Made by a program: the position numbers and the translations under genes. A stretch of DNA of 64,000 bases from Pantoea cypripedii. GTDB taxonomy: Bacteria > Pseudomonadota > Gammaproteobacteria > Enterobacterales > Enterobacteriaceae. Every line of letters starts with the position of its first letter. Positions within the stretch are counted from its first letter, which is position 1. This document shows positions 49,328-63,724 of the stretch, in pieces. The stretch lies in NCBI RefSeq assembly GCF_002095535.1, contig NZ_MLJI01000001.1:124001-188000 (forward strand), read 5' to 3'. Under the pieces are notes generated by a model. That model was not told the DNA's origin, did not search any database, and worked only from the letters and a program-made list of their open reading frames with translations.

Positions 49328-50059
49328 ATGGAACTGTTCCTGTTAAGTAACGGCAAGCTGGCCGATGATGCTCCGTTGCTGAGTTATGCCCACCCACAGC
49401 TTCATGCGATGATTGCGCAGCGCGGTATTACTTCTGCGGTGCTGGTGCCCTACGCCATTATTCGTGGTGATCATGCCCAGCGCGCCCAGGACCTGAGCGA
49501 TTCACTCGGCATTCAGGTGCGCACCGTGCATGAGTTCGCTTCTCCGGTTGCAGCGATTGAACAGGCAGAACTGATTCTGGTGAGCGGCGGCAACACCTGG
49601 CTGCTGAACCAGATGCTGCATGAGCATGGCCTGATTGTGGCGATTCAGCGTGCGGTGCGTGAGCGTCGGGTGCCTTACGTTGGCTGGAGCGCTGGTTGCA
49701 ATGTGGCGACACCTTCCATCCGTACCACCAATGATATGCCGGTGCGCAGCAGCGTGGTGTTACCGGCGCTGGGGCTGTTCCCGGTACAGATCAATCCGCA
49801 TTATCTCGATGCTCACGTCAGTGGCCATATGGGGGAAACCCGGGATGAACGCCTGGCGGAGTTCTGTGCGGTCAACCCGAGCGAGTCGGTGATTGCGCTG
49901 CGCGAAGGCAGTTTCCTGCATGTCAGCGAAGATCGTCTGCGTTACTACAGCGCGCGTGGTGAAGATTTTAAAGTTTTCCGCCACGGTGAACCCATTGCTG
50001 CGTACCACGATGTCCTGGCGTTGCAATCGCTGGTGCCATTCTCCTGTCAGCCCGCCTGA
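49328..50059 (+). CDS. pepE: Dipeptidase E (alpha-aspartyl dipeptidase)
   Basis: Serine peptidase (family S51) that splits Asp-X dipeptides; cytoplasmic. The 243-residue product has ELFLLSNGKL, the glycine loop LVSGGNTWLLNQ, the Ser nucleophile in GWSAGCNVA (about 121), IRTTNDMP, and NPHYLD with a His in the catalytic region. E. coli PepE is 229 residues; this one is longer at the C terminus. The gene lies between rfaH and ubiD, where E. coli has none. Confidence 0.9.
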   Translation: MELFLLSNGKLADDAPLLSYAHPQLHAMIAQRGITSAVLVPYAIIRGDHAQRAQDLSDSLGIQVRTVHEFASPVAAIEQAELILVSGGNTWLLNQMLHEHGLIVAIQRAVRERRVPYVGWSAGCNVATPSIRTTNDMPVRSSVVLPALGLFPVQINPHYLDAHVSGHMGETRDERLAEFCAVNPSESVIALREGSFLHVSEDRLRYYSARGEDFKVFRHGEPIAAYHDVLALQSLVPFSCQPA

Positions 50060-50133
50060 CGCAGAAACCTCAACAAGCCTGCGGAATCGGCCCTATAATG
50101 GCCGATTATCTCAGGCCGGAAAGCTAACCCTAC

Positions 50134-51618
50134 ATGAAATATCAGGATTTACGTGATTTCCTTGCGCTGCTGGAGCAGCGGGGCGAGTTAAAACGCATCA
50201 CTCAGGCGATCGATCCCGAACTGGAGATGACCGAAATTGCTGACCGTACCCTGCGTGCGGGCGGTCCGGCGTTGCTGTTCGAAAACCCGAAAGGCTACAA
50301 CATGCCGGTGCTGTGCAACCTGTTTGGCACGCCGAAACGCGTGGCGATGGGCATGGGGCAGGAAGAGGTCAGCGCGCTGCGCGAAGTGGGTAAACTGCTG
50401 GCATTCCTGAAAGAACCCGAGCCGCCGAAGGGCTTCCGCGACCTGTTCGACAAGATGCCGCAGTTTAAGCAGGTGTTGAACATGCCGACCAAACGACTGC
50501 GTAATGCGCCTTGTCAGGAAGAAGTCTTCAGCGGTGATGAGGTCGATTTATCACGCATTCCGGTGATGAAATGCTGGCCGGATGATGCTGCGCCACTGAT
50601 CACCTGGGGCCTGACGGTGACGCGGGGGCCGCATAAAGAGCGGCAGAATCTGGGGATTTATCGCCAGCAGGTGATTGGTAAAAATCGTCTGATTATGCGC
50701 TGGCTGTCGCATCGCGGTGGCGCGCTCGATTTCCAGGAATGGTGCAAGGCTCACCCCGGCGAGCGTTTTCCGGTTGCTGTTGCGCTGGGCGCTGACCCGG
50801 CAACCATTCTTGGCGCGGTGACGCCGGTACCGGATACTTTATCGGAATACGCCTTCGCGGGCCTGCTGCGTGGCAATAAAACCGAAGTGGTGAAGTGCCT
50901 CTCTAACGACCTCGAAGTCCCCGCCAGCGCTGAAATCGTGCTGGAAGGTTACATCGAGCCGGGCGATATGGCACCAGAAGGCCCGTACGGCGATCACACC
51001 GGCTACTACAATGAAGTAGATAACTTCCCGGTGTTTACCGTGACGCACATAACGCAACGTCGCAATCCGATTTATCACTCAACCTATACCGGCCGTCCAC
51101 CGGATGAACCGGCGGTGCTGGGCGTGGCGTTGAATGAAGTGCTGGTGCCGATTCTGATCAAACAGTTCCCGGAAATTGTTGATTTCTATCTGCCGCCGGA
51201 AGGTTGTTCGTATCGCCTGGCAGTGGTGACGATGAAAAAACAGTATGCCGGTCATGCAAAGCGCGTGATGTTTGGCGTCTGGTCGTTCCTGCGGCAGTTC
51301 ATGTACACCAAATTTGTTATTGTGTGTGACGATGACGTCAACGCACGCGACTGGAACGATGTGATTTGGGCGATTACCACGCGTATGGACCCGGCGCGCG
51401 ACACGGTGTTGGTTGAGAACACGCCTATCGACTATCTCGACTTCGCCTCGCCTGTTTCCGGGCTGGGTTCGAAGATGGGACTCGATGCCACCAATAAATG
51501 GCCGGGCGAAACGACGCGTGAGTGGGGAACCCCGATTGTCAAAGATCCGGCAGTGACGGCGCGCATTGACGCCATCTGGGATGAGCTAGGTATCTTTGCC
51601 GAGCCGCCGCAGCGCTGA
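50134..51618 (+). CDS. ubiD: 3-octaprenyl-4-hydroxybenzoate decarboxylase UbiD
   Basis: Prenylated-FMN-dependent decarboxylase of ubiquinone synthesis; the cofactor comes from UbiX (not in this window). The 494 residues are close to E. coli (497), including [34 protein letters not shown] (Arg of the catalytic set), [25 protein letters not shown] (acidic catalytic residues) and [22 protein letters not shown]. Followed 42 bases later by fre. Confidence 0.97.
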   Translation: MKYQDLRDFLALLEQRGELKRITQAIDPELEMTEIADRTLRAGGPALLFENPKGYNMPVLCNLFGTPKRVAMGMGQEEVSALREVGKLLAFLKEPEPPKGFRDLFDKMPQFKQVLNMPTKRLRNAPCQEEVFSGDEVDLSRIPVMKCWPDDAAPLITWGLTVTRGPHKERQNLGIYRQQVIGKNRLIMRWLSHRGGALDFQEWCKAHPGERFPVAVALGADPATILGAVTPVPDTLSEYAFAGLLRGNKTEVVKCLSNDLEVPASAEIVLEGYIEPGDMAPEGPYGDHTGYYNEVDNFPVFTVTHITQRRNPIYHSTYTGRPPDEPAVLGVALNEVLVPILIKQFPEIVDFYLPPEGCSYRLAVVTMKKQYAGHAKRVMFGVWSFLRQFMYTKFVIVCDDDVNARDWNDVIWAITTRMDPARDTVLVENTPIDYLDFASPVSGLGSKMGLDATNKWPGETTREWGTPIVKDPAVTARIDAIWDELGIFAEPPQR

Positions 51619-51660
51619 CGGCGGTGAATAACCATAAAAACGACCCGACAGAGGGAACGC

Positions 51661-52362
51661 ATGACAACGTTAAGCTGTAAAGTGACTTCGGTTGAAGCGA
51701 TTACTGATACCGTCTACCGCGTCCGTTTAATTCCGGCCGCGAATTTTAGCTTTCGTGCCGGACAGTACCTGATGGTGGTGATGGATGAACGGGATAAACG
51801 CCCGTTTTCCCTGGCGTCCACGCCGATGGAAAAAGACATCATCGAGCTGCATATCGGCGCATCGGAGCTTAATCTCTATGCCATGGCGGTGATGGAACGT
51901 ATCCAGAATCAGCGTGAAATCACCGTGGACATGCCGCATGGCGATGCCTGGCTGCGTGAAGATAGCGATCGTCCCATCATCCTGATTGCGGGAGGAACCG
52001 GATTCTCCTACGCCCGTTCCATTCTGCTGACCGCACTGGCGCAGCAACCCGATCGTGATATCGCGATTTACTGGGGCGGCCGCGAACTGACCCATCTCTA
52101 TGATCTCGACGAACTGAATGCACTGGCGGTGAAACATCCCAATTTGCAGGTAATCCCGGTGGTTGAACAGCCGGAAGCGAGCTGGCAGGGACGTACCGGT
52201 ACGGTGCTGACGGCAGTGATGCAGGACTATGCTTCATTGAGCGGGCACGATATTTATATCGCTGGCCGGTTCGAAATGGCGAAGATTGCGCGTGAACGCT
52301 TTTGTGCGGAGCGCGGTGCGCTGGAAGCACAGATGTTCGGCGATGCGTTTGCGTTTATCTGA
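51661..52362 (+). CDS. fre: NAD(P)H-flavin reductase
   Basis: Soluble reductase that makes free FMNH2/FADH2. The 233 residues match E. coli Fre. The flavin motif DKRPFSLAS lies about 43-51 and the NAD(P)H loop [16 protein letters not shown] about 106-121; the FERRF-type C terminus is [11 protein letters not shown]. Ordered after ubiD, as in E. coli. Confidence 0.96.
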   Translation: MTTLSCKVTSVEAITDTVYRVRLIPAANFSFRAGQYLMVVMDERDKRPFSLASTPMEKDIIELHIGASELNLYAMAVMERIQNQREITVDMPHGDAWLREDSDRPIILIAGGTGFSYARSILLTALAQQPDRDIAIYWGGRELTHLYDLDELNALAVKHPNLQVIPVVEQPEASWQGRTGTVLTAVMQDYASLSGHDIYIAGRFEMAKIARERFCAERGALEAQMFGDAFAFI

Positions 52363-52367
52363 TTGGG

Positions 52368-52392
52368 AAAAAAGCCCGCCCGAAAGGGCGGG
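52368..52392 (-). terminator. Intrinsic terminator of fadBA
   Basis: On the minus strand CCCGCCC/GGGCGGG with a 4-base loop is followed by TTTTTT. It lies between the convergent fre and fadA; the plus-strand side lacks a T run. Confidence 0.85.
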
Positions 52393-52414
52393 AAATCAAG
52401 CAGTGGTCAACGTA

Positions 52415-55772
<3,358 letters not shown>

Positions 55773-55799
55773 ATCCGTCTCCTGAAACCGCGAAAGTTG

Positions 55800-55816
55800 A
55801 TCTGGTCATACCAGAT
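55800..55816. promoter_or_regulatory. FadR operator upstream of fadB
   Basis: ATCTGGTCATACCAGAT is a perfect 7-bp dyad with a 3-base centre and has the same arms as the FadR site of E. coli fadB. It lies 28 bases before the fadB start codon, in the divergent region with pepQ. Confidence 0.85.
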
Positions 55817-55959
55817 GATCGTGAGTGTGGGTGTCATGTTAATTTTTTGCAAACGAGAGTTTGCTTATTTGATACAGCGATCACAGCGTGCGGGGGCACG
55901 GCAACAAGGACACGGCTATGCTACACTGCGGCCATTTTCGCGATATCGGAGACAAGTCC

Positions 55960-57291
55960 ATGGATTCACTGAAGACCCTGTATCACGCGCATATCAACAC
56001 GCTGCAACAGCGTGCGCAGCAGGTGCTGGCGCGTTTTAAACTTGATGCCATGCTGATTCATTCTGGCGAGTTGCTGACCGTGTTTCTCGACGATCATGAC
56101 TACCCGTTTAAGGTGAATCCGCAATTTAAAGCCTGGGTACCGGTCACGCAGGTGCCTAACTGCTGGTTATGGATTGACGGTGTGAATAAACCGAAACTGT
56201 GGTTCTATTCGCCGGTGGATTACTGGCATAACGTGGAGCCGCTGCCCAATAGCTTCTGGACCGGGGACGTTGAGGTTATCGGCCTGAAAAATGCCGATGA
56301 GATTGGGCAACTGCTGCCAGCTCAGCGCGATAATGTGGCTTACATCGGGCCGATACCCGCGCGTGCCACGCAGCTGGGTATCAAAGCCGACAGCATCAAC
56401 CCCAAAGGGGTGATCGATTTCCTGCATTACCATCGCAGCATCAAAACCGATTATGAACTGGCCTGCATGCGTGAAGCGCAAAAGCTGGCAGTGGCCGGGC
56501 ATCGCGCCGCCAAAGAAGCCTTTTTCTCTGGCATGAGCGAGTTTGATATCAACATTGCCTATCTGAGCGCCACCGGCCATCGCGATATTGACGTGCCTTA
56601 CGGCAACATCATCGCGCTGAATGAACATGCTGCCGTGTTGCACTACACCAAACTGGATCATCAGCCACCGGCGAAACGTCATAGCTTTTTGATCGATGCC
56701 GGGGCGGAATATCTGGGCTATGCGGCCGATTTGACCCGCAGCTATGCCGCACAGACGAAATCGCGCTATGCCGAAATGGTTGAGGCGATGAATAAAGAGG
56801 AACTGGCGCTAATCGCGACTCTCAAGGCTGGCGTGCGCTATACCGATTATCATTTGCAGATGCATCAGCGCATCGCGCGTATGCTGCTGAAGTTTGAGCT
56901 GGTGAAAGGGCTGAGCGAAGAAACGCTGGTGGCGGAAGATTTAACCGGTCCGTTTATGCCGCATGGTCTGGGTCACCCGCTCGGTTTACAGGTACACGAC
57001 GTTGCTGGCTTTATGCAGGATGATAATGGCACGCATCTGGCTGCACCGGCGCAATATCCGTATCTGCGTTGCACCAGAGTGCTGGAGCCTGGCATGGTGA
57101 TGACCATCGAACCGGGTTTCTACATTATCGATTCCCTGCTGTCGTCGCTGCGCAGCGGCAAATATAGCCAGCACTTTGACTGGCAGGCGATTGATGCGTT
57201 GAAACCTTATGGCGGGATTCGCATTGAGGATAATGTGGTGATCCATGCCAATCGGATTGAAAATATGACGCGCGATCTGCATCTGGCCTGA
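55960..57291 (+). CDS. pepQ: Xaa-Pro dipeptidase PepQ
   Basis: Prolidase that cleaves Xaa-Pro dipeptides with two metal ions. The 443 residues equal E. coli PepQ; metal ligands lie in [20 protein letters not shown] (two Asp), [14 protein letters not shown] (His), MTIEPGFY (Glu) and [10 protein letters not shown] (Glu). GGAG at 55948-55951 precedes the ATG; the upstream open frame overlaps the fadB promoter region. The stop overlaps the yigZ start by one base. Confidence 0.96.
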   Translation: MDSLKTLYHAHINTLQQRAQQVLARFKLDAMLIHSGELLTVFLDDHDYPFKVNPQFKAWVPVTQVPNCWLWIDGVNKPKLWFYSPVDYWHNVEPLPNSFWTGDVEVIGLKNADEIGQLLPAQRDNVAYIGPIPARATQLGIKADSINPKGVIDFLHYHRSIKTDYELACMREAQKLAVAGHRAAKEAFFSGMSEFDINIAYLSATGHRDIDVPYGNIIALNEHAAVLHYTKLDHQPPAKRHSFLIDAGAEYLGYAADLTRSYAAQTKSRYAEMVEAMNKEELALIATLKAGVRYTDYHLQMHQRIARMLLKFELVKGLSEETLVAEDLTGPFMPHGLGHPLGLQVHDVAGFMQDDNGTHLAAPAQYPYLRCTRVLEPGMVMTIEPGFYIIDSLLSSLRSGKYSQHFDWQAIDALKPYGGIRIEDNVVIHANRIENMTRDLHLA

Positions 57292-57908
57292 TGAACGCTT
57301 ATGACATTCCCGCTGAGGCTGTGAGTCTCAGCGAGGAAACCATCAAGAAAAGTCGCTTTATTACGCTGCTGGCGCATACCGATGGCGTAGAAGCGGCGCG
57401 TGCTTTTGTGCAGCAGATTAAAGCTGAACATCCCACGGCCCGCCATCACTGCTGGGCATGGGTAGCCGGTGCGCCGGATGACTCACAGCAGCTTGGCTTT
57501 TCTGATGATGGTGAACCCTCGGGGACGGCGGGAAAACCGATGCTGGCGCAGCTGATGGGCAGTGGTGTCGGTGAGATTACCGCTGTTGTGGTGCGTTACT
57601 ATGGCGGCATTATGCTCGGTACGGGTGGGCTGGTGAAAGCCTATGGCGGCGGTGTCCAGCAGGGTTTAAAGCAGCTGACACGTTGCCGTAAAGTGCCGAT
57701 GCAATCTTTTACTCTGCAATGCGAATATGCACAGTTCAGTGATATTGAACGTCTGCTGCAGCGCTTTGACGGCAGAGTGGAAGAGAGCCATTATCTGGAT
57801 CGCATTACGCTGCAACTGGCATTACCGCATAGCCAGATCGAAGGCTTTCGGCAAAACCTCTCTGACTACAGTCGGGGCGTGCTGACGCTCATCCCGCTGG
57901 AAAACTAA
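57291..57908 (+). CDS. yigZ: IMPACT family protein YigZ
   Basis: 205-residue protein of the UPF0029/IMPACT family. The N-terminal IMPACT domain carries KKSRFITLLAHTDG, ARHHCWAWVAG, FSDDGEPSGTAGKPMLAQL and VVRYYGGIMLGTGGLVKAYGG. A small C-terminal alpha/beta domain follows. Molecular function in bacteria is unclear. It lies between pepQ and trkH, with trkH starting 28 bases on. Confidence 0.94.
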   Translation: MNAYDIPAEAVSLSEETIKKSRFITLLAHTDGVEAARAFVQQIKAEHPTARHHCWAWVAGAPDDSQQLGFSDDGEPSGTAGKPMLAQLMGSGVGEITAVVVRYYGGIMLGTGGLVKAYGGGVQQGLKQLTRCRKVPMQSFTLQCEYAQFSDIERLLQRFDGRVEESHYLDRITLQLALPHSQIEGFRQNLSDYSRGVLTLIPLEN

Positions 57909-57936
57909 GAATATCTCTTTGAAAGGAAACGGCTGA

Positions 57937-59388
57937 ATGCATTTTCGCGCCATTACCCGCATTGTGGGCCTGCTGGTGATTCTGTTCTCAGTGACCATGA
58001 TCGTGCCCGGTCTGGTGGCCCTGATTTATCGTGACGGTGCCGGACGGGCGTTCAGTCAGACCTTTATGATGGCGCTGGTGATTGGCTCATTGTTGTGGTG
58101 GCCCAATCGCAAGCAGAAAACGGAACTGAAGCCACGCGAAGGGTTTCTGATCGTGGTGCTGTTCTGGACCGTGCTGGGCAGCGTGGGGGCGATGCCGTTT
58201 ATGTTTGCCGAGCAGCCCCATTTGTCGGTGACCGATGCCTTCTTCGAATCCTTTTCAGGATTAACCACCACCGGGGCAACAACGCTGGTGGGGCTGGATT
58301 CACTGCCGAAAGCGATTCTTTTCTATCGTCAGATGCTGCAATGGCTCGGGGGGATGGGGATTATCGTGCTGGCGGTGGCGATCCTGCCAATTCTTGGGGT
58401 AGGGGGGATGCAGCTGTACCGCGCTGAAATGCCGGGGCCGCTGAAAGATAACAAAATGCGCCCCCGCATCGCGGAAACGGCCAAAACCCTGTGGCTGATC
58501 TATGTGTTACTCACCGTAGCCTGTGCCGTAGCGTTGTGGCTGGCGGGGATGCCGGTGTTTGATGCCATCGGCCATAGTTTTTCCACCATCGCTATCGGTG
58601 GCTTTTCTACCCATGATGCCAGCATCGGTTACTTCAATAGCCCGACCATCAACACCATCATCGCGGTCTTCCTGCTGATCTCCGGCTGTAACTATGGCTT
58701 GCACTTCTCTTTACTAAGCGGGCGTAGCCTGAAAGTGTACTGGCGTGATCCAGAGTTCCGGATGTTTATCGGCGTGCAACTGACGCTGGTGGTGATCTGC
58801 ACGGTGGTGCTGTGGTTCCACGATGTCTATTCCAGTGGCCTGCAAACACTGAATCAGGCCTTTTTCCAGGTGGTCTCCATGGCGACCACTGCCGGGTTTA
58901 CCACCGATAGCATTGCCCGCTGGCCATTATTCCTGCCAGTGCTGTTGCTGTGCTCCGCCTTTATTGGTGGTTGCGCGGGTTCTACCGGCGGCGGTCTGAA
59001 GGTGATCCGTATTCTTCTGTTATGTAAACAAGGTTCGCGTGAGCTAAAGCGCCTCGTCCATCCGAATGCGGTTTACACTATTAAGCTAGGGAACCGTGCG
59101 CTGCCGGAACGTATTCTGGAAGCCGTATGGGGGTTCTTCTCCGCTTATGCGCTGGTGTTCCTGGTCAGCATGCTGGCGATTATCGCTACCGGCGTGGATG
59201 ATTTTTCCGCCTTTGCTGCTGTCGCCGCTACCCTCAATAACCTCGGACCGGGCCTTGGCGTGGTGGCCGATAACTTTGCTTCTATGAATGATGTGGCGAA
59301 GTGGATTTTGATTTCGACCATGTTATTTGGTCGTCTTGAGGTGTTTACCTTATTGGTTCTCTTTACCCCAACCTTCTGGCGCGAATGA
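57937..59388 (+). CDS. trkH: Potassium uptake protein TrkH
   Basis: Channel-like subunit of the Trk K+ system, gated by TrkA in the cytoplasm. The 483 residues equal E. coli TrkH. The four pore-loop repeats are seen, each with a central Gly: SGLTTTGATTL, STIAIGGFST, MATTAGFTTDS and ATLNNLGPGLG. GAAAGGAAA lies before the ATG. Its stop is followed by hemG. Confidence 0.96.
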   Translation: MHFRAITRIVGLLVILFSVTMIVPGLVALIYRDGAGRAFSQTFMMALVIGSLLWWPNRKQKTELKPREGFLIVVLFWTVLGSVGAMPFMFAEQPHLSVTDAFFESFSGLTTTGATTLVGLDSLPKAILFYRQMLQWLGGMGIIVLAVAILPILGVGGMQLYRAEMPGPLKDNKMRPRIAETAKTLWLIYVLLTVACAVALWLAGMPVFDAIGHSFSTIAIGGFSTHDASIGYFNSPTINTIIAVFLLISGCNYGLHFSLLSGRSLKVYWRDPEFRMFIGVQLTLVVICTVVLWFHDVYSSGLQTLNQAFFQVVSMATTAGFTTDSIARWPLFLPVLLLCSAFIGGCAGSTGGGLKVIRILLLCKQGSRELKRLVHPNAVYTIKLGNRALPERILEAVWGFFSAYALVFLVSMLAIIATGVDDFSAFAAVAATLNNLGPGLGVVADNFASMNDVAKWILISTMLFGRLEVFTLLVLFTPTFWRE

Positions 59389-59405
59389 TAAAGCAGGATT
59401 GTGTG

Positions 59406-59942
59406 ATGAAAGCGTTGATTGTTTACTCCAGCCGTGACGGGCAAACCCAAAAAATTGCTGGACGCATTGCGCAAACCCTGGCGCCCCAGCAGCTGTGTGA
59501 TGTGATTGATGTGCAGCAGACCACTTCCCTCGACTGGACGCAGTATGATCGCGTGCTGATTGGTGCATCAATCCGTTATGGTCATTTCCATCCTGCTTTA
59601 ATGAAATTTGTCACGACGCATCTGACGCAGCTGCAACAGCGTGCCAGTGGTTTCTTTAGTGTGAACCTGACGGCGCGTAAAGCCGATAAATGCACGCCGG
59701 AAACCAATGTCTATACCCACAAGTTTCTGACACAGTCACCCTGGCAACCCGATTGCTGTGCGGTGTTTGCCGGAGCGCTACGTTATCCGCACTATCGCTG
59801 GTTCGATCGCGTGATGATTCAGTTGATTATGCGTATGACGGGGGGCGAAACCGATACATCGAAAGAAGTGGAATATACCGACTGGCAGAAAGTCGCTCTT
59901 TTTGCCCAGGATTTTGTGCATTTACCAGGCAAAATGTTCTGA
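59406..59942 (+). CDS. hemG: Protoporphyrinogen IX dehydrogenase (menaquinone) HemG
   Basis: Flavodoxin-like enzyme that oxidises protoporphyrinogen IX, passing electrons to the quinone pool. The 178 residues show the FMN-binding start ALIVYSSRDGQTQKIA, YDRVLIGASIRYGHFHPA, the long insert before FFSVNLTARK, and FAGALRYPHYRWFDRVMI. I chose ATG 59406, which gives the E. coli-like MKALIVYSS; the in-frame ATG at 59385 overlaps trkH and adds seven codons. Followed by the rRNA promoters. Confidence 0.95.
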   Translation: MKALIVYSSRDGQTQKIAGRIAQTLAPQQLCDVIDVQQTTSLDWTQYDRVLIGASIRYGHFHPALMKFVTTHLTQLQQRASGFFSVNLTARKADKCTPETNVYTHKFLTQSPWQPDCCAVFAGALRYPHYRWFDRVMIQLIMRMTGGETDTSKEVEYTDWQKVALFAQDFVHLPGKMF

Positions 59943-59997
59943 AATAAGGCGTTTTGGTGAAATTTAGGCCGAACGATAATTTTTTTGCAATAAACGC

Positions 59998-60025
59998 TTG
60001 TCAGTCAGAATTATCTCCCTATAAT
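59998..60025 (+). promoter_or_regulatory. rRNA operon promoter P1
   Basis: TTGTCA (59998-60003) and TATAAT (60020-60025) lie 16 bases apart, with a GCGCC discriminator of the stringent type and an A/T-rich UP region just upstream (about 59958-59992). This is the layout of rrn P1. Confidence 0.9.
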
Positions 60026-60117
60026 GCGCCTCCACTGACACGGCAAAGCGGCAACGCAGACGGTCAGTGAGGGACGAAGTGATTCATCCCGCCGGAGAAA
60101 ATCGCTGAAAAAAGTGA

Positions 60118-60145
60118 TTGACTCTGAAGGAGGAAAGCGTAATAT
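60118..60145 (+). promoter_or_regulatory. rRNA operon promoter P2
   Basis: TTGACT (60118-60123) and TAATAT (60140-60145) lie 16 bases apart, 120 bases downstream of P1, as usual for rrn P2. Confidence 0.85.
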
Positions 60146-60184
60146 ACGCCACCTCGCGACAGACGGTTAACCCGCTGCTCGCAC

Positions 60185-60196
60185 TGCTCTTTAACA
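60185..60196 (+). promoter_or_regulatory. boxA antitermination element of the rRNA leader
   Basis: TGCTCTTTAACA is the rrn boxA, where NusB-S10 assemble for rRNA antitermination. The leader from here to 60323 shows no gene. Confidence 0.85.
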
Positions 60197-60323
60197 ATTT
60201 ATCAGACAATCTGTGTGGGCACTCGCAGGATTGATATCAAAAGTCTACGGACTTAAAAAATATCAAGTCTCAAGAGTGAACACGTAATTCATTACGAAGT
60301 TTAATTCTTTGAGCATCAAACTT

Positions 60324-60406
60324 AAATTGAAGAGTTTGATCATGGCTCAGATTGAACGCTGGCGGCAGGCCTAACACATGCAAGTCGAACGGTAGCACAG
60401 AGGAGC
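60324..60406 (+). rRNA. 16S rRNA, first 83 nt only (cut off at a sequence join)
   Basis: AAATTGAAGAGTTTGATCATGG starts mature 16S rRNA, and the next bases follow the universal 5' domain to AGTCGAACGGTAGCACAGAGGAGC in the first variable region. The sequence then stops matching rRNA and runs into a linker. A normal gene would continue with the other arm of this stem (TTGCTCC in Pantoea). The cut is an assembly break, not a biological truncation. Confidence 0.97.
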
Positions 60407-60930
<524 letters not shown>

Positions 60931-60960
60931 TCTCGATAATATTTGACGCAATGCACACGG

Positions 60961-60986
60961 AAAGGGCATCATTTGATGCCCTTTTT
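60961..60986 (+). terminator. Intrinsic terminator of tuf
   Basis: AAAGGGCATCA/TGATGCCCTTT with a short loop and a T run, 30 bases after the tuf stop. Confidence 0.9.
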
Positions 60987-61158
60987 GCACGCTGTTGTAT
61001 AGAACCTGGCTCATCAGTGATTTTCGGTCATAATCATTGCTGAGACAGGCTCTGTTAAGCGGTGCAGGATACCGAGTTACGCTCTAAAAGCTCATTCGGT
61101 TTGGATGCCTCGCCATGCGGGGCACAACAGTTTCTGAATTATAGTGGCAGGTTGGTTT

Positions 61159-61542
61159 ATGAGTGCGAATACCGAAGCTCAAGGGAGCGGACGCGGCCTG
61201 GAAACAGCAAAATGGCTGGCTGTTGCCGTATTACTGGTTGTCGCTATTGTTGGTAATTACTACTACCGCGATGTGACACTGCCGTTGCGTGCGCTGGCCG
61301 TAGTGGTTCTGATTGCAGTGGCAGGCGGCGTTGCGTTGCTGACCACGAAAGGCAAAGCGACAGTTGCGTTTGCGCGTGAAGCAAGAACCGAGATGCGTAA
61401 GGTCATTTGGCCGACTCGCCAGGAAACGCTGCACACCACGTTAATCGTTGCCGCGGTAACTGCCGTGATGTCACTGATTTTGTGGGGACTGGATGGTATT
61501 CTTGTCCGCCTTGTATCGTTTATCACTGGCCTGAGGTTCTGA
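61159..61542 (+). CDS. secE: Preprotein translocase subunit SecE
   Basis: Essential inner-membrane subunit of SecYEG. The 127 residues equal E. coli SecE: start [13 protein letters not shown], three membrane helices, the cytoplasmic hinge [23 protein letters not shown] and a last helix ending in FITGLRF. The ATG at 61159 is family-conserved; an in-frame codon at 61144 is not. One base separates its stop from nusG. Confidence 0.96.
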   Translation: MSANTEAQGSGRGLETAKWLAVAVLLVVAIVGNYYYRDVTLPLRALAVVVLIAVAGGVALLTTKGKATVAFAREARTEMRKVIWPTRQETLHTTLIVAAVTAVMSLILWGLDGILVRLVSFITGLRF

Positions 61543-61543
61543 G

Positions 61544-62089
61544 ATGTCTGAAGCTCCAAAAAAACGCTGGTACGTCGTGCAGGCGTTTTCCGGTTTCGAA
61601 GGCCGCGTAGCCCAGTCGCTGCGTGAGCACATCAAATTGCACAATATGGAAGAGTTGTTTGGCGAAGTCATGGTGCCGACTGAAGAAGTCGTGGAAATCC
61701 GTGGCGGCCAGCGTCGTAAAAGCGAGCGCAAATTCTTCCCGGGTTACGTACTGGTTCAGATGGTTATGAACGATGCCAGCTGGCATCTGGTGCGTAGCGT
61801 ACCGCGTGTTATGGGCTTCATTGGTGGTACATCAGACCGTCCGGCACCGATCAGCGATAAAGAAGTGGATGCGATCATGAACCGCCTGCAGCAGGTGGGT
61901 GATAAGCCGCGTCCAAAAACTCTGTTCGAGCCAGGCGAGATGGTACGCGTCAACGACGGTCCATTTGCCGACTTCAACGGCGTGGTGGAAGAGGTGGATT
62001 ACGAGAAAAGCCGCCTGAAAGTGTCTGTTTCCATCTTCGGTCGTGCAACACCTGTCGAGCTGGATTTCAGCCAGGTGGAAAAAGGCTAA
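61544..62089 (+). CDS. nusG: Transcription elongation/antitermination factor NusG
   Basis: Core elongation factor linking RNA polymerase with Rho, S10 and NusA. The 181 residues equal E. coli NusG: NGN domain [21 protein letters not shown], the [17 protein letters not shown] block, the linker region, and the KOW domain [32 protein letters not shown]. Cotranscribed with secE. Confidence 0.98.
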   Translation: MSEAPKKRWYVVQAFSGFEGRVAQSLREHIKLHNMEELFGEVMVPTEEVVEIRGGQRRKSERKFFPGYVLVQMVMNDASWHLVRSVPRVMGFIGGTSDRPAPISDKEVDAIMNRLQQVGDKPRPKTLFEPGEMVRVNDGPFADFNGVVEEVDYEKSRLKVSVSIFGRATPVELDFSQVEKG

Positions 62090-62117
62090 CACCTTATACA
62101 TTTTTGTAGTTGCAGCA

Positions 62118-62150
62118 GGCGCGGAATTTATCTACAATTTCGCGCCTTTT
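62118..62150 (+). terminator. Terminator after secE-nusG
   Basis: GGCGCGGAATT/AATTTCGCGCC forms a stem with a 7-base loop and is followed by TTTTGTTTTT, 29 bases after the nusG stop. Confidence 0.7.
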
Positions 62151-62187
62151 GTTTTTATGCGCTGGCAACAGCGTGTGAATTGTCATC

Positions 62188-62219
62188 ACGGGGAGCCTGT
62201 TTTTCAGGCGCTATAACCC
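62188..62219 (+). promoter_or_regulatory. L1 autoregulatory site in the rplK leader
   Basis: ACGGGGAGCCTG, a short hairpin (GCCTG TTTTT CAGGC) and CTATAACCC mimic the L1-binding stem of 23S rRNA, ending 15 bases before rplK. In E. coli, L1 binds this leader and represses rplKA translation. Inferred from position and structure. Confidence 0.6.
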
Positions 62220-62225
62220 AATTGA

Positions 62226-63371
<1,146 letters not shown>

Positions 63372-63378
63372 TTGCTGC

Positions 63379-63407
63379 TTGTAACGGGCGAAAAATTCAT
63401 CTAGAAT
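63379..63407 (+). promoter_or_regulatory. Promoter of rplJL
   Basis: TTGTAA (63379-63384) and TAGAAT (63402-63407) lie 17 bases apart, directly after rplA. Transcription starts near 63414. The stem AACGGGCG/CGCCCGTT overlaps it. Confidence 0.8.
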
Positions 63408-63413
63408 CTTACG

Positions 63414-63724
63414 CCCGTTGTTCTGGTTGATCATTCAATTCAGAACCCAGATTCATAGTGAATGGAGAGTAAAGGCTAACCCCTTTGTAATTCAGTCACT
63501 AAGGTTGGAGCCAGGCCTTATCCTGGCCTCCGTCCAAGACCGCAGGAGCGCAACATCTTTGGATGAAACGCTTAATCCCCTGCGTAGACGGTGACAGAAC
63601 CAAAAAGAATTTTTTTCTTCACTGGATTCTGCTCACCGTGTAATAGCGCTTATTACCTTCGGGTAAATAGGTGAAGTGAGTTCCAGGGAAATCCTTCCCT
63701 GGTCAAATCCAGGAGCAAAAGCTA
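63414..63724 (+). promoter_or_regulatory. Long rplJ leader with L10(L12)4 control region
   Basis: About 310 nt untranslated. It holds the segment CCCTGCGTAGACGGTGACAG, CTGCTCACCGTG and ATTACCTTCGGGTAA with GGTGAAGTGAG, which match the E. coli rplJ leader. There L10(L12)4 binds and shuts off translation. No other gene is seen in it. Confidence 0.7.
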
